This document shows, piece after piece, positions 6,878 to 16,352 of a DNA stretch of 64,000 nucleotides. The stretch is from JAISDD01 sp031553935 (GTDB lineage: Bacteria > Bacillota > Syntrophomonadia > Syntrophomonadales > Syntrophomonadaceae), in assembly GCA_031553935.1 (NCBI GenBank), contig JAVBKS010000021.1, positions 1 to 64,000 on the forward strand, given 5' to 3'. Within the stretch, counting starts at the first letter, position 1. Every line of letters begins with the position of its first letter. The notes under the pieces were generated by a model. It was given only the letters and a program-made list of their open reading frames with translations, was not told where the DNA came from and made no database searches. The position numbers and the translations under genes are program-made.

Positions 6878-9676
6878 CTACAGCTGCCGCGGTATCTCTT
6901 CCATAACGTACGCTTCTATGACGTCTCCCTCTTTTATATCATTGAAATCCCTAATTCCTAACCCACATTCATAGTTTTCCATAACTTCGCGCACATCATC
7001 CTTAAATCGCTTAAGTGATGCAAGTTTTCCGTCAAAAATAATAACCCCGTCTCTTAAAACCCTAACATTTGAATTTCTTTGAATCCTGCCGTCAGTTACA
7101 AAACAACCAGCCACGGCGCCCACATTAGGAACCTTAAACAATTGCCTTATTACAGCTCTCCCCAAATATTTTTCTTTAAACTCAGGGTCCAGTAAACCAA
7201 CCATAGCATTCTTGACATCTGCGATTGCCTCATAAATAACCCGGTAAAGCCTAACATCAATTTTTTCTTCTTCTGAGTTTTTGCGGGCTTTGCTATCAGG
7301 GCGAACATTAAAACCTATGATGATCGCATTCGATGCTGAGGCTAGCATAACATCTGATTCTGTTATTGCTCCTACCGCTGAGTGGATAACATTCACCTTA
7401 ACCTCTTCCGTGCTTAATCTGAGCAATGAGTGAGATAAAGCTTCAATTGATCCTTGCACATCGCCTTTGATAATAAGATTTAGTTCTTTACTTTCAGTTT
7501 CTGATAGTTGTTTATAGAAATCGTCTAATGATATTCTGCTGCTTTGTCTTTGTTCTTCAATTTTCTTTTCTGTGCTGCGCAAATTAGTAACTGCTTTAGC
7601 GGTTTTCTCATCACAAACTTGCACTTTGCTTCCTGCATCAGGAACCGACGACCAACCGGTTATTTCAACCGGCATTGAGGGCAATGCACTTTCAACCCTT
7701 TTGCCTCTATGATCAGTCATTGATCTGACTTTGCACCAATTGGTTCCTGCCAGCAAATAATCTCCAAGGTTCAGTGTGCCTTTTTGAATTAATACGGTTG
7801 CAACTGCGCCTCGGCCTTTATCCAGCTCGCCTTCAATTACTACACCTTCAGCCGCCCGATTCGGATTCGCTTTTATCTCATTCATTTCTGCCAGCAATAA
7901 AATAGCTTCTAATAAGCTTTCGATACCTAAGCCGGTCTTAGCAGATACTGGTACGAAGAGTATATCCCCGCCCCATTCTTCGCTTACAATACCGAATTCA
8001 GACAGCTGCCGGGTTACTTTTTCCGGGCTTGCTGATTCTTTGTCAATCTTATTTACCGCAACTAAGAAAGGCACTCCCGCTGCTTTAATATGATTTATGG
8101 CTTCTATTGTCTGCGGCATTACTCCATCATCAGCAGCAACTACTAAAACAACAATGTCGGTCAAATTAGCTCCTCGAGCCCTCATTGCCGTAAATGCTTC
8201 ATGTCCAGGGGTATCGATAAATGTAATTTTATTTTCTTTTATCTTAGTTTGATAAGCACCTATATGTTGAGTTATTCCTCCGGCTTCACCGGAAACTACA
8301 TCTGCTTGTCTGATTCTGTCCAATAATGATGTCTTTCCATGGTCAACATGACCCATTATTGTAACAACTGGCGGTCTAAATTCTAGAACCGAGTCATCAT
8401 CAATTATCTCTTCTAACAGCCTTTCTTCTTCCGACAATACCCTCAAAGCAGTAGTCTCATATAAACTTGCTAATATTTCGGCTGTTTCAAAATCAATTGG
8501 CTGATTGATGGTTGCTATTATGCCTAATTCCATTAGTTTCTTGACTATTTCAGCAGAACCGCGCTTTAGTTTTTCTGCTAGCTCGCGTACTGTTACTGTA
8601 TCTTCTATTTCAATAAACTGAGGAGTTTGTATGACATTGTCATCCTTTTTCCGTTTATGTTTTGCTTTTTTCTGTGGTCTGCTGAAATCCTTACTCTTGA
8701 AATCCGGCTTTTGATTGGGTTTGTTATTACCAAAGCCAGTATTCGGTTTTCTGTCACCACCATCGTGTTTTTTGTCTTTGTTAAATGTTGGAGCTTGACC
8801 TCTATTTTGTTGTTGGCCTTGAGCTGTTCCTTTGTTTGCAAAATTTGATTTCTGATCGCCAGCAGGCCTCACACCCGTCCCAGATGAACCCTGGTTTGGT
8901 CTCTGCCCTTGACCTTGAAAAGGTCTGCCGCCCTGTCCTGACATAGGTCTGCCAACTTGTCCTCCCGGTGAAGGTCTCCCCCCCTGTCCCGGTGCGGGTC
9001 TGTTCCCTTGATTCGGCCCTTGTGGAGGTCTGCTTCCCTGGCCTTGCATAGGCCGTCCGGTTTGCCCTGGTGCAGGTCTGCCGCTTTGAACTTGCCCAGG
9101 AGGTCTATTTCCTTGGCTTGGTCCTTGCGAAGGTCTGCTCCCTTGCCCAGTCCCTGGTGACGGGCTTTTCTGATCATGTTGCCGAAATTGAGGTGCCGGC
9201 TTCCGATTTTGGTTATTGTTTTGAATACCTCTATCGGATTCCACTGTTCTATTGGGATTCTGGTTAGTAACCCGATTGTTTGAAGGTTGAAATGGCGTTC
9301 TTGTCTGCTGATTGTCAGATTGCATAGGCCTATTAGATGTTATTGGTCTGTTATCAGTGCTGGGCGAGATTTTTTCTCGTTCTCTAGCGACACCTGAAGC
9401 CCTTTCTTCTGACTGGCTGCTTGGAGGAGTAACAACCTGCTTTTGACTCTCAGATGTTTTATCAGCTAGCTTTGGTTTATCTCCTGCTGTATTTGATTCA
9501 TCAATTTTATTGTTGTCTTTAGCCTCTAAACGCTTTTTCACCCATATTGATTGGGATTCTTCCATTGTACTCATATGATTTTTGATATCCAACCCAAGCT
9601 CCAAAAGAATATCAACCATTTCTTTGCTCGAAAAGCCTAATTCCTTTGCCAACTCATGAACTCTTATTTTCGCCAT
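6878..9676 (-). CDS. infB: Translation initiation factor IF-2
   Basis: GTPase that brings initiator fMet-tRNA to the 30S subunit and promotes subunit joining. At 932 residues it has an IF2-N helical domain (1-50), a very long low-complexity linker (about 55-345) rich in Gly, Pro, Gln, Arg and Asn with repeated GRP/GNRP units, a second IF2-N domain (about 355-410), and the G domain with GHVDHGKT (442-449), DTPGH (488-492) and NKID (542-545), followed by domains II-IV. The start is ATG with GGGGGTGG upstream. The linker is basic and disordered; its last part is lysine-rich (about 336-345). It overlaps ylxQ by 13 bases. Confidence 0.97.
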   Translation of the reverse strand: MAKIRVHELAKELGFSSKEMVDILLELGLDIKNHMSTMEESQSIWVKKRLEAKDNNKIDESNTAGDKPKLADKTSESQKQVVTPPSSQSEERASGVAREREKISPSTDNRPITSNRPMQSDNQQTRTPFQPSNNRVTNQNPNRTVESDRGIQNNNQNRKPAPQFRQHDQKSPSPGTGQGSRPSQGPSQGNRPPGQVQSGRPAPGQTGRPMQGQGSRPPQGPNQGNRPAPGQGGRPSPGGQVGRPMSGQGGRPFQGQGQRPNQGSSGTGVRPAGDQKSNFANKGTAQGQQQNRGQAPTFNKDKKHDGGDRKPNTGFGNNKPNQKPDFKSKDFSRPQKKAKHKRKKDDNVIQTPQFIEIEDTVTVRELAEKLKRGSAEIVKKLMELGIIATINQPIDFETAEILASLYETTALRVLSEEERLLEEIIDDDSVLEFRPPVVTIMGHVDHGKTSLLDRIRQADVVSGEAGGITQHIGAYQTKIKENKITFIDTPGHEAFTAMRARGANLTDIVVLVVAADDGVMPQTIEAINHIKAAGVPFLVAVNKIDKESASPEKVTRQLSEFGIVSEEWGGDILFVPVSAKTGLGIESLLEAILLLAEMNEIKANPNRAAEGVVIEGELDKGRGAVATVLIQKGTLNLGDYLLAGTNWCKVRSMTDHRGKRVESALPSMPVEITGWSSVPDAGSKVQVCDEKTAKAVTNLRSTEKKIEEQRQSSRISLDDFYKQLSETESKELNLIIKGDVQGSIEALSHSLLRLSTEEVKVNVIHSAVGAITESDVMLASASNAIIIGFNVRPDSKARKNSEEEKIDVRLYRVIYEAIADVKNAMVGLLDPEFKEKYLGRAVIRQLFKVPNVGAVAGCFVTDGRIQRNSNVRVLRDGVIIFDGKLASLKRFKDDVREVMENYECGLGIRDFNDIKEGDVIEAYVMEEIPRQL

Positions 9677-10029
9677 TCATCCACCCCCATGCTTTCTGCC
9701 AATTGCAGTTCTTTGGCCTGTTTAATGATAGATTTCTTAAAACCTAAATCATTAATTGTTACTGCAACCCGCAACTCTTTCCCAATTGCTTTTCCCAATT
9801 CTAGCCGATCACCCAATTCAATCCAAGGAATTTTCTTATCCGTACACATTTTGAGTAAATCTTTTTTGGTATCTACTGCAATATCTGTGCTTATTATTAA
9901 TAATTTTGCTTTTTTATTATTTAAACTAATTACTACTGCTTCCCTTCCAGACGACACTCTGCCGCTTCTTTGGGCTAAGCCTATAAGGCCAAAAACTTTT
10001 TCGATACTACTTTTCTTCTCTATATTCAT
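9664..10029 (-). CDS. L7Ae/L30e-family RNA-binding protein YlxQ
   Basis: A 121-residue kink-turn-binding type protein of the L7Ae family, usually found between ylxR and infB. The reading frame extends upstream to 10158, but I start it at ATG 10029 (MNIEKKSSIEKVFGLIGLAQRSGRV). That start makes an ATGA overlap with rnpM, and the extension has no family similarity and lies inside rnpM. Typical L7Ae segments are GLAQRSGRVSSGREAV and KLLIISTDIAVDTK. In related bacteria it binds RNA, but its exact target is not settled. Confidence 0.9.
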   Translation of the reverse strand: MNIEKKSSIEKVFGLIGLAQRSGRVSSGREAVVISLNNKKAKLLIISTDIAVDTKKDLLKMCTDKKIPWIELGDRLELGKAIGKELRVAVTINDLGFKKSIIKQAKELQLAESMGVDEWRK

Positions 10030-10304
10030 GATTTCGATGAGCTCATCCCCAGTTCGTTGCTTAAAATTTCTATAACCTGAGCCGGGATATCTTTTTCTAG
10101 AGCCCTTTGTAATCTTTTCCCCTTTATTGCTTTTTCCAGACACTCTACTTGGGGACAAATATAAGCGCCGCGTCCTGATTTCTTACCTGTCTTATCGAAC
10201 TCAATGTGGCCTTCAGGCGTCTTGATTATGCGAAAAAGATCTCTTTTGTTTTTCATCTCTTTGCAACCAACACACATTCTTTGCGGCAATTTACGAATCT
10301 TCAT
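10026..10304 (-). CDS. rnpM: YlxR-type RNase P modulator RnpM
   Basis: A 92-residue YlxR-family protein. In Bacillus subtilis the homologue binds RNase P RNA and lowers its activity. Seen here are the signature PQRMCVGC (7-14) and GRGAYICPQVECLEKAIK (about 44-61), with paired Cys residues. It lies between nusA and ylxQ as in most Bacillota; the ATG overlaps the nusA end by 14 bases and the TGA overlaps the ylxQ ATG. Confidence 0.93.
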   Translation of the reverse strand: MKIRKLPQRMCVGCKEMKNKRDLFRIIKTPEGHIEFDKTGKKSGRGAYICPQVECLEKAIKGKRLQRALEKDIPAQVIEILSNELGMSSSKS

Positions 10305-11364
10305 CTTCTAAATCATACTCCTTGATCTCATCCATTGCCTGGCTCTCACTTTTAATATCAACTTTCCAACCGGTAAGCTTTGCTGCCAACCTTGCATTCT
10401 GCCCTTCTTTGCCAATAGCCAGTGATAATTGATAGTCTGGAACAATGACCCTTGCTACTTTCTCTTCTTCATATAATTCTACCAAAATAACCTGAGATGG
10501 ACTTAATGCATTAGCAATATATTTTTCAACATCCCTGTCAAATTTAATAATATCAATTTTCTCACCATTTAGCTCTGTTACAATGTTTTGCACCCGAAGG
10601 CCTCGCGGACCAACACAAGCTCCCACGGGGTCAACTTTTTCTTCAAAAGAGCTTACGGCAATTTTTGAACGGGCGCCTGCTTCACGGGCTATTGACTTGA
10701 TTTCCAGAATACCGTCATATATTTCCGGCACTTCCAGTTCAAAGAGCCGCCTCAAGAAATATGGATGCGCGCGCGACAAATAAATGGTCGGACCTTTAGG
10801 TGAATTCTTAACTTCATAAATATAGGCCTTTATTCTCTGCCCCACACTGTATCTTTCTGATGCGATTTGGTCAGGTGCCAGCAATATCCCTTCAGTACGT
10901 CCTAAACCTACGTACAGAGTTCTGGCTTCTATCCTTTGTATTACTCCAGTAACAATTTCCCCTTCTCGATCTAGGTACTCTTCATATATTAAACTTCTTT
11001 CAGCCTCGCGAAGTTTTTGGATAACTACTTGTTTCGCCGTCTGTGCCGCTATTCTTCCAAAGTTTGATGGAGTTACCTCTACATAAACCATATCATTTTC
11101 TTTGCAATCAGGATATAGTTCCAAAGCTTCTTCCAAAAGTATCTCTGACCGGGGATCGTTTATTTCCTCAACTACCTTTTTCTGCGAGAAAACTAAAACT
11201 TCTCCCGTAATATCATTAAACTCGACACTTACATTCTGCGCACTCCCAGTATTCTTTTTATATGCAGTGTTAAGCGCTGATTTTATTGCTTCGATTAATA
11301 TCATTCTCGGGATTCCACGTTCTTTTTCTATCTCTATCAATGCTTGAATTAAATCATGCGACAT
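10291..11364 (-). CDS. nusA: Transcription termination/antitermination factor NusA
   Basis: Binds RNA polymerase and modulates pausing, termination and antitermination. An N-terminal polymerase-binding domain (1-125) is followed by S1 (about 130-200) and two KH domains (about 200-345, with VGPRGLRVQNIVTELNGEKIDI and AIGKEGQNARLAAKLTGW). At 357 residues it lacks the C-terminal acidic repeats of Proteobacteria, as expected for Bacillota. I start it at ATG 11364, right after a run of nine G that includes the ribosome-binding site; an in-frame upstream start at 11412 has none. Confidence 0.96.
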   Translation of the reverse strand: MSHDLIQALIEIEKERGIPRMILIEAIKSALNTAYKKNTGSAQNVSVEFNDITGEVLVFSQKKVVEEINDPRSEILLEEALELYPDCKENDMVYVEVTPSNFGRIAAQTAKQVVIQKLREAERSLIYEEYLDREGEIVTGVIQRIEARTLYVGLGRTEGILLAPDQIASERYSVGQRIKAYIYEVKNSPKGPTIYLSRAHPYFLRRLFELEVPEIYDGILEIKSIAREAGARSKIAVSSFEEKVDPVGACVGPRGLRVQNIVTELNGEKIDIIKFDRDVEKYIANALSPSQVILVELYEEEKVARVIVPDYQLSLAIGKEGQNARLAAKLTGWKVDIKSESQAMDEIKEYDLEDEDS

Positions 11365-11380
11365 AATAGTTCCCCCCCCC

Positions 11381-11833
11381 TTAAAAAATTGGATGCAATC
11401 GAACTTGAGCAATTATATTCCGCGGCAGATCAAAAACCACATCTTCAGATTCCACCTTAAGAAACTCATTGTCAAAGTTAAGTAAGCGTCCAATTATTCT
11501 TCTTCTATCTTCATATTTTTCTGATAAACTAATTTTAACCACTGTGCCTAAAAACCGTTCAAAATCCTTATCTTTTTTCAGTACTCTATCTAAACCCGGC
11601 GAAGATACTTCCAAACTGTCATAGTAAAAGTCTCTTTCGTCTAGCAGTGTCTTAACAGCACGACTAGCATAAGCACAGGTTTCATGTTTTACCCCTTCAT
11701 CATTGTCAATGAAAATCCGCAGTACCATATCCCCACTCTCTTTGCGGTACTGCAAATCAACTAATTCTATATTAATCTTGCTGAGCTCCGCTTCAATCTC
11801 TGCTTCAAACAAAGCCCGATTTTGCTTATCCAT
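11381..11833 (-). CDS. rimP: Ribosome maturation factor RimP
   Basis: Assists 30S maturation. At 150 residues it has the RimP N-terminal domain with IELVDLQYRKESGDMVLRIFID-type beta strands and a C-terminal SH3-like domain. The segment SPGLDRVLKKDKDFERFLG is the family hallmark. I start it at ATG 11833 with GGTGG ten bases upstream; a GTG at 11848 in the same frame has no ribosome-binding site. It is the first gene of the rimP-nusA-rnpM-ylxQ-infB-rbfA operon and is preceded by a promoter and a hairpin in its leader. Confidence 0.94.
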   Translation of the reverse strand: MDKQNRALFEAEIEAELSKINIELVDLQYRKESGDMVLRIFIDNDEGVKHETCAYASRAVKTLLDERDFYYDSLEVSSPGLDRVLKKDKDFERFLGTVVKISLSEKYEDRRRIIGRLLNFDNEFLKVESEDVVFDLPRNIIAQVRLHPIF

Positions 11834-11877
11834 AAAAAGAAAATCCACCGTTCAAACAAATAAATACATATTACAAT

Positions 11878-11902
11878 AGAAAAAGTGGGTTTTTTCCCAC
11901 TT
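11878..11902 (-). terminator. Terminator-like hairpin after polC and in the rimP leader
   Basis: Minus-strand stem AAGTGGG/CCCACTT with an A-rich loop followed by TTTTTC. It lies about 90 bases past the polC stop but downstream of a good promoter for rimP (11932-11961). It can therefore both end polC transcripts and act as an attenuator for the nusA operon. Confidence 0.8.
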
Positions 11903-11931
11903 GGTGCACACAATTATAATTACACATAAGA

Positions 11932-11961
11932 AGTATAGCACAATTAGCTTTTTTTATTCAA
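11932..11961 (-). promoter_or_regulatory. Sigma-A type promoter of the rimP-nusA-infB operon
   Basis: Minus-strand TTGAAT (11956-11961), an 18-base spacer and TATACT (11932-11937). Both boxes are close to consensus. The predicted transcript starts near 11925 and runs through the terminator-like hairpin at 11878-11902 before reaching rimP. Confidence 0.6.
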
Positions 11962-11990
11962 GTACATGATACATTTAAGCATTATCCAAT

Positions 11991-14900
11991 TTAATTGAAT
12001 TGTTCCTCAGCCATCGCGAAAAGACTCATCTGGTTACTTTCCGGCATGCCTTGAAAGCAATCATTCTGTCTTAAAATTTCCATACTGGTTTTATTCAACT
12101 TCGTCTTTAGCTGAAAATCTTCGATAGACACAAATTCATGCTCACCGCGTCCGGCTACTATTCCTTGAGCTGCGTTAGCTCCCACATTGGGGAGTGCAGA
12201 AAACGGCAACAATAATCCACCATCTTTTAGTATGAATGTATTTGCCTGCGACTCATAAATATCAACTTGGTAAAATTGAAAGCCTCGTGCATACATTTCC
12301 AGCGCCACTTCCAAAACCGGCAATAGTTTTTTGTCTTTGGGCGATGCATCTAGACCGGCTTTTTCAATATCCTTTATTCTTCTTTTTATAGCGTCGAAAC
12401 CCTGGATAATAGTTTTCGCTTCGAAATCTTCTGCTCTAATACTAAAAAAACTGGCATAAAACTCTAATGGGTAATAAACCTTAAAGAATGCAATTCTGAA
12501 AGCCATAGTTACATAGGCCACTGCATGGGCTTTGGGAAACATATACTTTATTTTCTGGCAAGATTCAATGTACCATGAAGGGATTTCATAATTACCAAGA
12601 ACCACTACATCTTCTTCTTTTAGACCATTGCCCTTTCTAACTTGCTCCATGATCTTAAAAGCTTGCTTTTTTTCTACACCCTCATGGATTAAGTATGTCA
12701 TAATATCATCTCGAGTACAGATAACTTCGTTTAAAGTTGCAGTCTGCTTATTAATCAAATTTTGGGCATTATTTACCCAGACGTCGGTACCATGTGATAA
12801 TCCACTGATCCTGATCAGTTCGGAAAACGTGGTCGGCAAAGTAGTTTCTAACATCTGCCTGACGAATCTGGTTCCGAATTCGGGTATTCCAAGAGTCCCA
12901 ACTTTCGAATTAATGTCTTCACTTTTTATACCCAGGGGTTCAAGACTAGAAAAGATAGCCATGGTTTTTTTATCACTTAAACTGATTGCTGTGGCTTTTA
13001 TTCCAGTCAAATCTTCGAGTAAACGCAGAACGGTTGGATCATCATGTCCCAAAATATCTAGCTTAACCAATTGATCGCCTAATGCATGATATTCAAAATG
13101 GGTAGTAATAATTCCCGAATCCTTGTTATCCGCCGGGTGCTGGATGGGGGTGAATTCATTGATACTGTGTCCATGGGGAATAACGATTAATCCACCTGGA
13201 TGCTGTCCAGTTGTTTTGCGGACCCCGCTAATTCCTTTCACTAAGCGGTTGATCTCAGAATTCTTAAGCGATAAATTTTGTTCTTCTTCAAATTTTTTAA
13301 TAAAGCCATAGGCTTTTTTATCGGCAATTGTAGAAACCGTGCCTGCACGAAATACATTTTCGCTGCCGAAGATTTCCTCAACATATTGATGTGCCCGGCT
13401 TTGATATTCACCAGAAAAATTTAAGTCTATATCCGGAACTTTGTCTGCTTCGAATCCCAGAAATGTTTCAAAAGGAATATCGAATCCGTCTCTTTTTAGC
13501 CAAGTCTTACATGATGGACATTCACTCTCCGGTAAATCAACTCCGCACTGGATATCCGATTTGAATACGAAATCACAGTAACCGCATTGCGGGCATAAGT
13601 AATGCGGCGGCAGGGGATTAACTTCAGTTATATCGGATAAGTAAGCAACTAGTGAAGATCCCACCGATCCTCGTGACCCAACTATGTAGCCGTCCTCATT
13701 AGACTTTTTTACCAGCTTATGGGCAACAATATAAAGAACACTGAATCCATGTTTAGTAATTGCCTCTAATTCCCTATTCATGCGTTCTTCAACTTGAGCA
13801 GGAATAATATTTCCGTAGATATCGTTAGCTTTCTTTTCAGCAATCCTAATAAGCTCTTCTGCAGCTCCATCAATTTTCGGAGGGTAAAAGCCATCCGGGA
13901 CCGGCTTGACGTTTTCAATCATATCGCAAATTATGTTGGGTGAACTAATAACTACATTTTCTCTTATTTCCGGCTCTAAAAACTGAAATTCATTTAGCAT
14001 TTCTTCCGTAGAACGGAAATATAATGGGGCTTGACCCTCTGCATCATCATAGCCTTGCGCGGACTGTATAATTCTTCGAAACAATTCATGCTGGGGCTCA
14101 AGAAAGTGAACATCACCAGTGGCGACCACTGGTTTATCGAGCAACTTGCCTAAATCAACGATTTTTCTCACAATGCCAATTAGCTGTTCTTCAGTTTTTA
14201 CGATCCCATTACGAACTAAAAAGTCATTGTTAGCTATGGGCTGAATCTCCAAATAATCATAAAATCTAGCGATCTCATTGATCTCTTCAATGTTCCTGTT
14301 TTCTAGTACAGCTGTATACAGTTCTCCGCTTTCACATGCGGAACCCAAAATTAAGCCTTCCCGATAATTTTCTAAATCGGAACGTAATATTTTGGGGCGA
14401 CGATAAAAATTATCAATATACGATAAACTGATCAGTTGATAGAGATTATGTAATCCAGTTTGGTTTTTAACCAGCAAGATAATGTGATATGGCTTTTCTC
14501 TTTTATCGTTATTAACCAAATAGGCTTCGATTCCATAAATAATTTTTATATTGTATTTTTTGCCGAATTTATAGGCCTCAGGAAAAGCTTGAATACACCC
14601 ATGATCGGTTATGGCAATGCCAGCATGCTGCCAATCAGCTGCCTGCTTAATTAGATCATGCAAATCAGTCAACCCATCCATGGCACTCATTTTAGTATGG
14701 GCATGCAGTTCTACTCTTTTCCGCGGCGCCAAGTCTTGGCGATGTTTGGATTCACATCGCATATAACTATCGGCTTGGACAACAATTTCACGAGCTCCCT
14801 GGTCATAACGGGCATAGCCTTTAAATCTCGCAGAATCCCCGATACTTAAAGCGACTAAATCGGGATTAGCGCACATGTTTTTTACCATAACGCTATCTCT

Positions 14901-15656
14901 TCCATCAGTAATATAGAGCGTTAAAATGTAATTGCCGTCTCGTAATTGATGGATTTTCTTATCCCATATCTCGCCTTCTACAATAATGGTTTTCGAGCTT
15001 TCTTCGATCATCTCAAAAGGTGTACATTGCGAATCCTCTAATGAGACCTCATAAAGCCCCTTCCCTTTTTTATAGGCTTTGTTTTTTCGGGTACTTGGGG
15101 GAACATTTTCTAGAAATTCCAGGGGTTCATAAGCACTTTTTAAAACTCTTTGCTCTTTTTTAATTGCTGGATTTAGCAATTTGATCCGAACTAATACTTT
15201 CAAACGATAATTATTCCAAAACCATTCAGTCCAACTATTGCATATCTGGGCTGCAATGATGGTTCTGTATGTTTCTTCTTTATCAGTAGTAAAATCAATT
15301 ACTCCATTTTGCACCAGCCAGGTAATACTCTTCTCCAGACTTTGATTCCCGCTCCACGCTGCCAAGAGTTCAGTGCTCTTAGACATAATGATGTCTTCAA
15401 TACGGCGCTCGTGTCCCTGAACATCAATTTCAATATCAACTTTATTTAGAATTTCTATATTGTTTTCAAGGCATCGGGCTAAGTCATCAATATCATCAGC
15501 TGTCACCAGGCTGGGGGTTCTTATTATTAACCTCCACATAGCTTTTTGGGGATAAACATTAAGTTTGATTAAGGTAACATTTTTCCAGATTGCAGCTGTT
15601 TTTTCATTAGTCAGGCCTTTTATAATGGCATGAAAATCTTTAGTAATGATATCCAC
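11991..15656 (-). CDS. polC: DNA polymerase III alpha subunit PolC lacking the exonuclease domain
   Basis: Main replicative polymerase of Bacillota. Order seen: N-terminal domain (1-220), OB domain (about 225-300), PHP domain (from RKRVELHAHTKMSAMDG, 312-328), thumb/palm, a zinc finger with Cys688, Cys691, Cys704, Cys713 and Cys716, palm catalytic PDIDLNFSGEYQ (Asp742, Asp744), fingers with QHPGGLIVIP, and C-terminal tandem HhH region. Usual PolC is about 1430-1440 residues with a DEDD exonuclease inserted in the PHP domain; this protein has 1221. The PHP strand EAYLVNND (377-384) runs straight into KREKPYHIILLVKN, and no DxETTG motif exists anywhere. The reading frame is open throughout, so it is not a broken gene. 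The start is GTG 15656, but its G-rich ribosome-binding site lies almost on top of it, so an ATT a few codons in is possible. Confidence 0.95.
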   Translation of the reverse strand: MDIITKDFHAIIKGLTNEKTAAIWKNVTLIKLNVYPQKAMWRLIIRTPSLVTADDIDDLARCLENNIEILNKVDIEIDVQGHERRIEDIIMSKSTELLAAWSGNQSLEKSITWLVQNGVIDFTTDKEETYRTIIAAQICNSWTEWFWNNYRLKVLVRIKLLNPAIKKEQRVLKSAYEPLEFLENVPPSTRKNKAYKKGKGLYEVSLEDSQCTPFEMIEESSKTIIVEGEIWDKKIHQLRDGNYILTLYITDGRDSVMVKNMCANPDLVALSIGDSARFKGYARYDQGAREIVVQADSYMRCESKHRQDLAPRKRVELHAHTKMSAMDGLTDLHDLIKQAADWQHAGIAITDHGCIQAFPEAYKFGKKYNIKIIYGIEAYLVNNDKREKPYHIILLVKNQTGLHNLYQLISLSYIDNFYRRPKILRSDLENYREGLILGSACESGELYTAVLENRNIEEINEIARFYDYLEIQPIANNDFLVRNGIVKTEEQLIGIVRKIVDLGKLLDKPVVATGDVHFLEPQHELFRRIIQSAQGYDDAEGQAPLYFRSTEEMLNEFQFLEPEIRENVVISSPNIICDMIENVKPVPDGFYPPKIDGAAEELIRIAEKKANDIYGNIIPAQVEERMNRELEAITKHGFSVLYIVAHKLVKKSNEDGYIVGSRGSVGSSLVAYLSDITEVNPLPPHYLCPQCGYCDFVFKSDIQCGVDLPESECPSCKTWLKRDGFDIPFETFLGFEADKVPDIDLNFSGEYQSRAHQYVEEIFGSENVFRAGTVSTIADKKAYGFIKKFEEEQNLSLKNSEINRLVKGISGVRKTTGQHPGGLIVIPHGHSINEFTPIQHPADNKDSGIITTHFEYHALGDQLVKLDILGHDDPTVLRLLEDLTGIKATAISLSDKKTMAIFSSLEPLGIKSEDINSKVGTLGIPEFGTRFVRQMLETTLPTTFSELIRISGLSHGTDVWVNNAQNLINKQTATLNEVICTRDDIMTYLIHEGVEKKQAFKIMEQVRKGNGLKEEDVVVLGNYEIPSWYIESCQKIKYMFPKAHAVAYVTMAFRIAFFKVYYPLEFYASFFSIRAEDFEAKTIIQGFDAIKRRIKDIEKAGLDASPKDKKLLPVLEVALEMYARGFQFYQVDIYESQANTFILKDGGLLLPFSALPNVGANAAQGIVAGRGEHEFVSIEDFQLKTKLNKTSMEILRQNDCFQGMPESNQMSLFAMAEEQFN

Positions 15657-15663
15657 CCCTTCA

Positions 15664-16329
15664 TTAATTAAGCCTATCTATGTTTTTGAAGCCCTTGCTC
15701 TTCTCAAGTTCAGCAATAACTTGATTTATACTCAAACCGGCCGGCAATTCCAGCAACAGCTCCAGCTCCAGCTCCTCTTCATTGCCAACCCTATTCATTT
15801 GAATGTCCTTGATCAAGACGTTCATTTTCCCTAAGATGGAGCCGACAACTCCTATTTGTCCGGGATGGTCAACTATAGTCATTATTATTCCTTTATATTG
15901 GCGCATTCCGGAAAATTTATGCTCGATTCTAATAAAATAAATCAGGACGAAAAGTATAAGTGCTGTAGTTGCAATGGCAGGAAGATATAAGCCTGCCCCA
16001 ATCGCTAAACCTATACACGCGACTACCCATAAGCCAGCTGCTGTAGTAAGGCCTCTAACAGTTGGACCTTCGCGCATAATTGTTCCAGCTCCCAAAAATC
16101 CGATTCCACTTACAACCTGCGCTGCAATTCTTCCTGGATCGGCATTTGCCGTTTGAAAATACTGTAGATAAATATCTAAGGATACAATCATCGCCAGAGT
16201 GGAACCAACACAGACTAGCGTATAAGTCCTTAGCCCGGCCGGTCGATTCAAACTCTCTCTTTCTAAGCCAATCAATCCACCTAATATACAGGCCAGTGCC
16301 AATTTGAAAATAATTTCATAAATACTCAT
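15664..16329 (-). CDS. MgtC/SapB family membrane protein
   Basis: A 221-residue integral membrane protein. The MgtC domain shows LACILGGLIGLERE near residues 12-25 and about five transmembrane segments up to residue 135 (including GIGFLGAGTIM). A cytosolic ACT-like C-terminal domain follows (about 145-221). Family members affect magnesium adaptation or modulate ATP synthase; substrate transport is unproven. It is inserted between proS and polC, seven bases before the polC start, and the start is ATG with AGGT upstream. Confidence 0.85.
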   Translation of the reverse strand: MSIYEIIFKLALACILGGLIGLERESLNRPAGLRTYTLVCVGSTLAMIVSLDIYLQYFQTANADPGRIAAQVVSGIGFLGAGTIMREGPTVRGLTTAAGLWVVACIGLAIGAGLYLPAIATTALILFVLIYFIRIEHKFSGMRQYKGIIMTIVDHPGQIGVVGSILGKMNVLIKDIQMNRVGNEEELELELLLELPAGLSINQVIAELEKSKGFKNIDRLN

Positions 16330-16352
16330 TCTGTATACCTGTTTCTAATTCT

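Noticed and set aside
11991..15656. PolC as a pseudogene because of its short length
   Set aside because: The missing part is one whole domain at its known insertion point, the frame is continuous and all polymerase motifs are intact.
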